Source: Pseudomonadota bacterium (GTDB lineage Bacteria; Pseudomonadota; Gammaproteobacteria; UBA5335). From it: a stretch of DNA of 58,985 nt. The stretch covers positions 133,318 through 192,302 of the forward strand of contig JAXHTV010000003.1 of the NCBI GenBank assembly GCA_034189865.1, read 5' to 3'. Below are positions 58,418 through 58,985 of this stretch, piece by piece (within the stretch, counting starts at the first letter, position 1; each line of letters begins with the position of its first letter). The position numbers were made by a program, and so were the translations under genes. The notes under the pieces are model-generated. The model searched no databases. It saw only the letters and a list, made by a program, of their open reading frames with translations, and was not told the origin of the DNA.

Positions 58418-58443
58418 CGGGCGAGATTAAACCGCGCATTCCG

Positions 58444-58985
58444 CTATCCGGCCTTCTTGGCAACGATAAAAACGGGCGTGTTCTTGGCGGGCTGCCACTG
58501 CTTTTCAATCTTAAAACCGGCCGCTGTGAGCGCGCTCAGCAACTCGCCTGTGGTGAACACCTTAACGGCGGGCATCAAGCCCAGAGCCTTTCCGATGGGA
58601 ACAACATATTTAAGAAATTTCATCGAATCGCCAAGACACATGGTGCTGCTGACAAAAACGCCCCCCGGCTTGAGCATCCGATGAACCCGTGCCGGAATCT
58701 CCTGCCAGTTGGCCAGCACATGCAAAACGTTAAGCCCCAAAACCGCGTCCAGGGAACAGTCGGGTATGTCGATCCGATCAATGGCGGCATGGCGGAAGGT
58801 GACATTTTCAATGGCGTTCTCGGCCGCCTTTCGTTGTGCGATTTCAATCATTTTCGATGAGACATCAATCGCTTGTATGTGCTTTACAAACGGTGCATGA
58901 GCAATCGCAGTCGAGCCCGTACCGCAGCCGAACTCCAGCACCGCCATATCCGGGCGCAGGAACGCGCGCGTCATCTCGAGCTTCC
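58444..58985 (-). CDS. Class I SAM-dependent methyltransferase (5' end cut by window edge)
   Basis: At least 176 residues visible, with SAM motif I VLEFGCGTGSTAIAHA, AIDVSSKMIEIAQRKA, the acidic DIPDCSLDAVLGLNVLH and MLKPGGVFVSSTMCLGDS. The frame stays open to the window edge (KLEM before the first internal Met), and family members begin further upstream, so the gene very likely extends outside the window. Convergent with the P-type ATPase, 26 bp apart. Substrate unknown; it lacks the UbiE or UbiG markers. Confidence 0.88.
   Translation of the reverse strand, partial: KLEMTRAFLRPDMAVLEFGCGTGSTAIAHAPFVKHIQAIDVSSKMIEIAQRKAAENAIENVTFRHAAIDRIDIPDCSLDAVLGLNVLHVLANWQEIPARVHRMLKPGGVFVSSTMCLGDSMKFLKYVVPIGKALGLMPAVKVFTTGELLSALTAAGFKIEKQWQPAKNTPVFIVAKKAG

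Overview
The window is a 59-kb stretch of core chromosome from a gammaproteobacterium, moderately GC-rich by eye. Gammaproteobacterial markers are lapAB, ihfB, zipA, dksA-gluQ, bolA, ubiG and the rimP-nusA-infB-rbfA-truB-rpsO-pnp block. SMC with ScpA and ScpB is present, as in pseudomonads and Chromatiales-like bacteria and unlike the MukBEF enterics. Long runs follow the Pseudomonas gene order: uvrB / aminotransferase / tRNA-Asn, then ihfB-rpsA-cmk-aroA-tyrA-hisC-pheA-serC-gyrA-mtnA, then mtaD-ubiG-mupP-yciK. Differences from Pseudomonas are that aroA and tyrA are separate, a phosphoglycerate dehydrogenase gene sits between pheA and serC, and the gene usually found upstream of rimP (secG with tRNA-Leu) is missing. 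I cannot name the genus.

Layout. 1-3000: 5' end of uvrB (leaving the window), a PLP aminotransferase, tRNA-Asn, galU and a small ComEA-type protein. 3080-5000: lapB, lapA and ihfB. 5100-18560: minus-strand supercluster gyrA-serC-serA-pheA-hisC-tyrA-aroA-cmk, followed by rpsA with its own promoter, with mtnA upstream; it joins serine, aromatic amino-acid and histidine synthesis to replication and translation genes. 18790-24540: plus-strand run mtaD-ubiG-mupP-rmuC-(squalene-synthase-like)-yciK, mostly overlapping or closely spaced. 24560-31930: minus-strand genes for a DUF1992 protein, radical SAM protein, PhnP, endonuclease III-like glycosylase, RluB, ScpB, ScpA, TrpS and YciO. 32100-33600: yciI-bolA-parvulin. 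33660-40530: DUF1499 protein, ligA, zipA, smc. 40660-44700: queF, dksA, gluQ, acs. 44860-53320: the large translation operon. 53700-58985: a less conserved end with a tandem Usp protein, a DUF4345 gene interrupted by an amber codon, a VOC protein, a P-type ATPase and a methyltransferase cut by the window edge.

I found no insertion sequence, integrase, phage gene, toxin-antitoxin pair, defence island or CRISPR array, and nothing I can honestly call a new multi-gene system. The observations most worth checking are the amber codon in the DUF4345 gene, the structured leader of the rimP operon, the squalene-synthase-like protein without its aspartate-rich motifs, Ala83 in GyrA, the divergent mtnA/mtaD pair, and an 11-bp inverted repeat joining the ends of yciK and the convergent DUF1992 gene.
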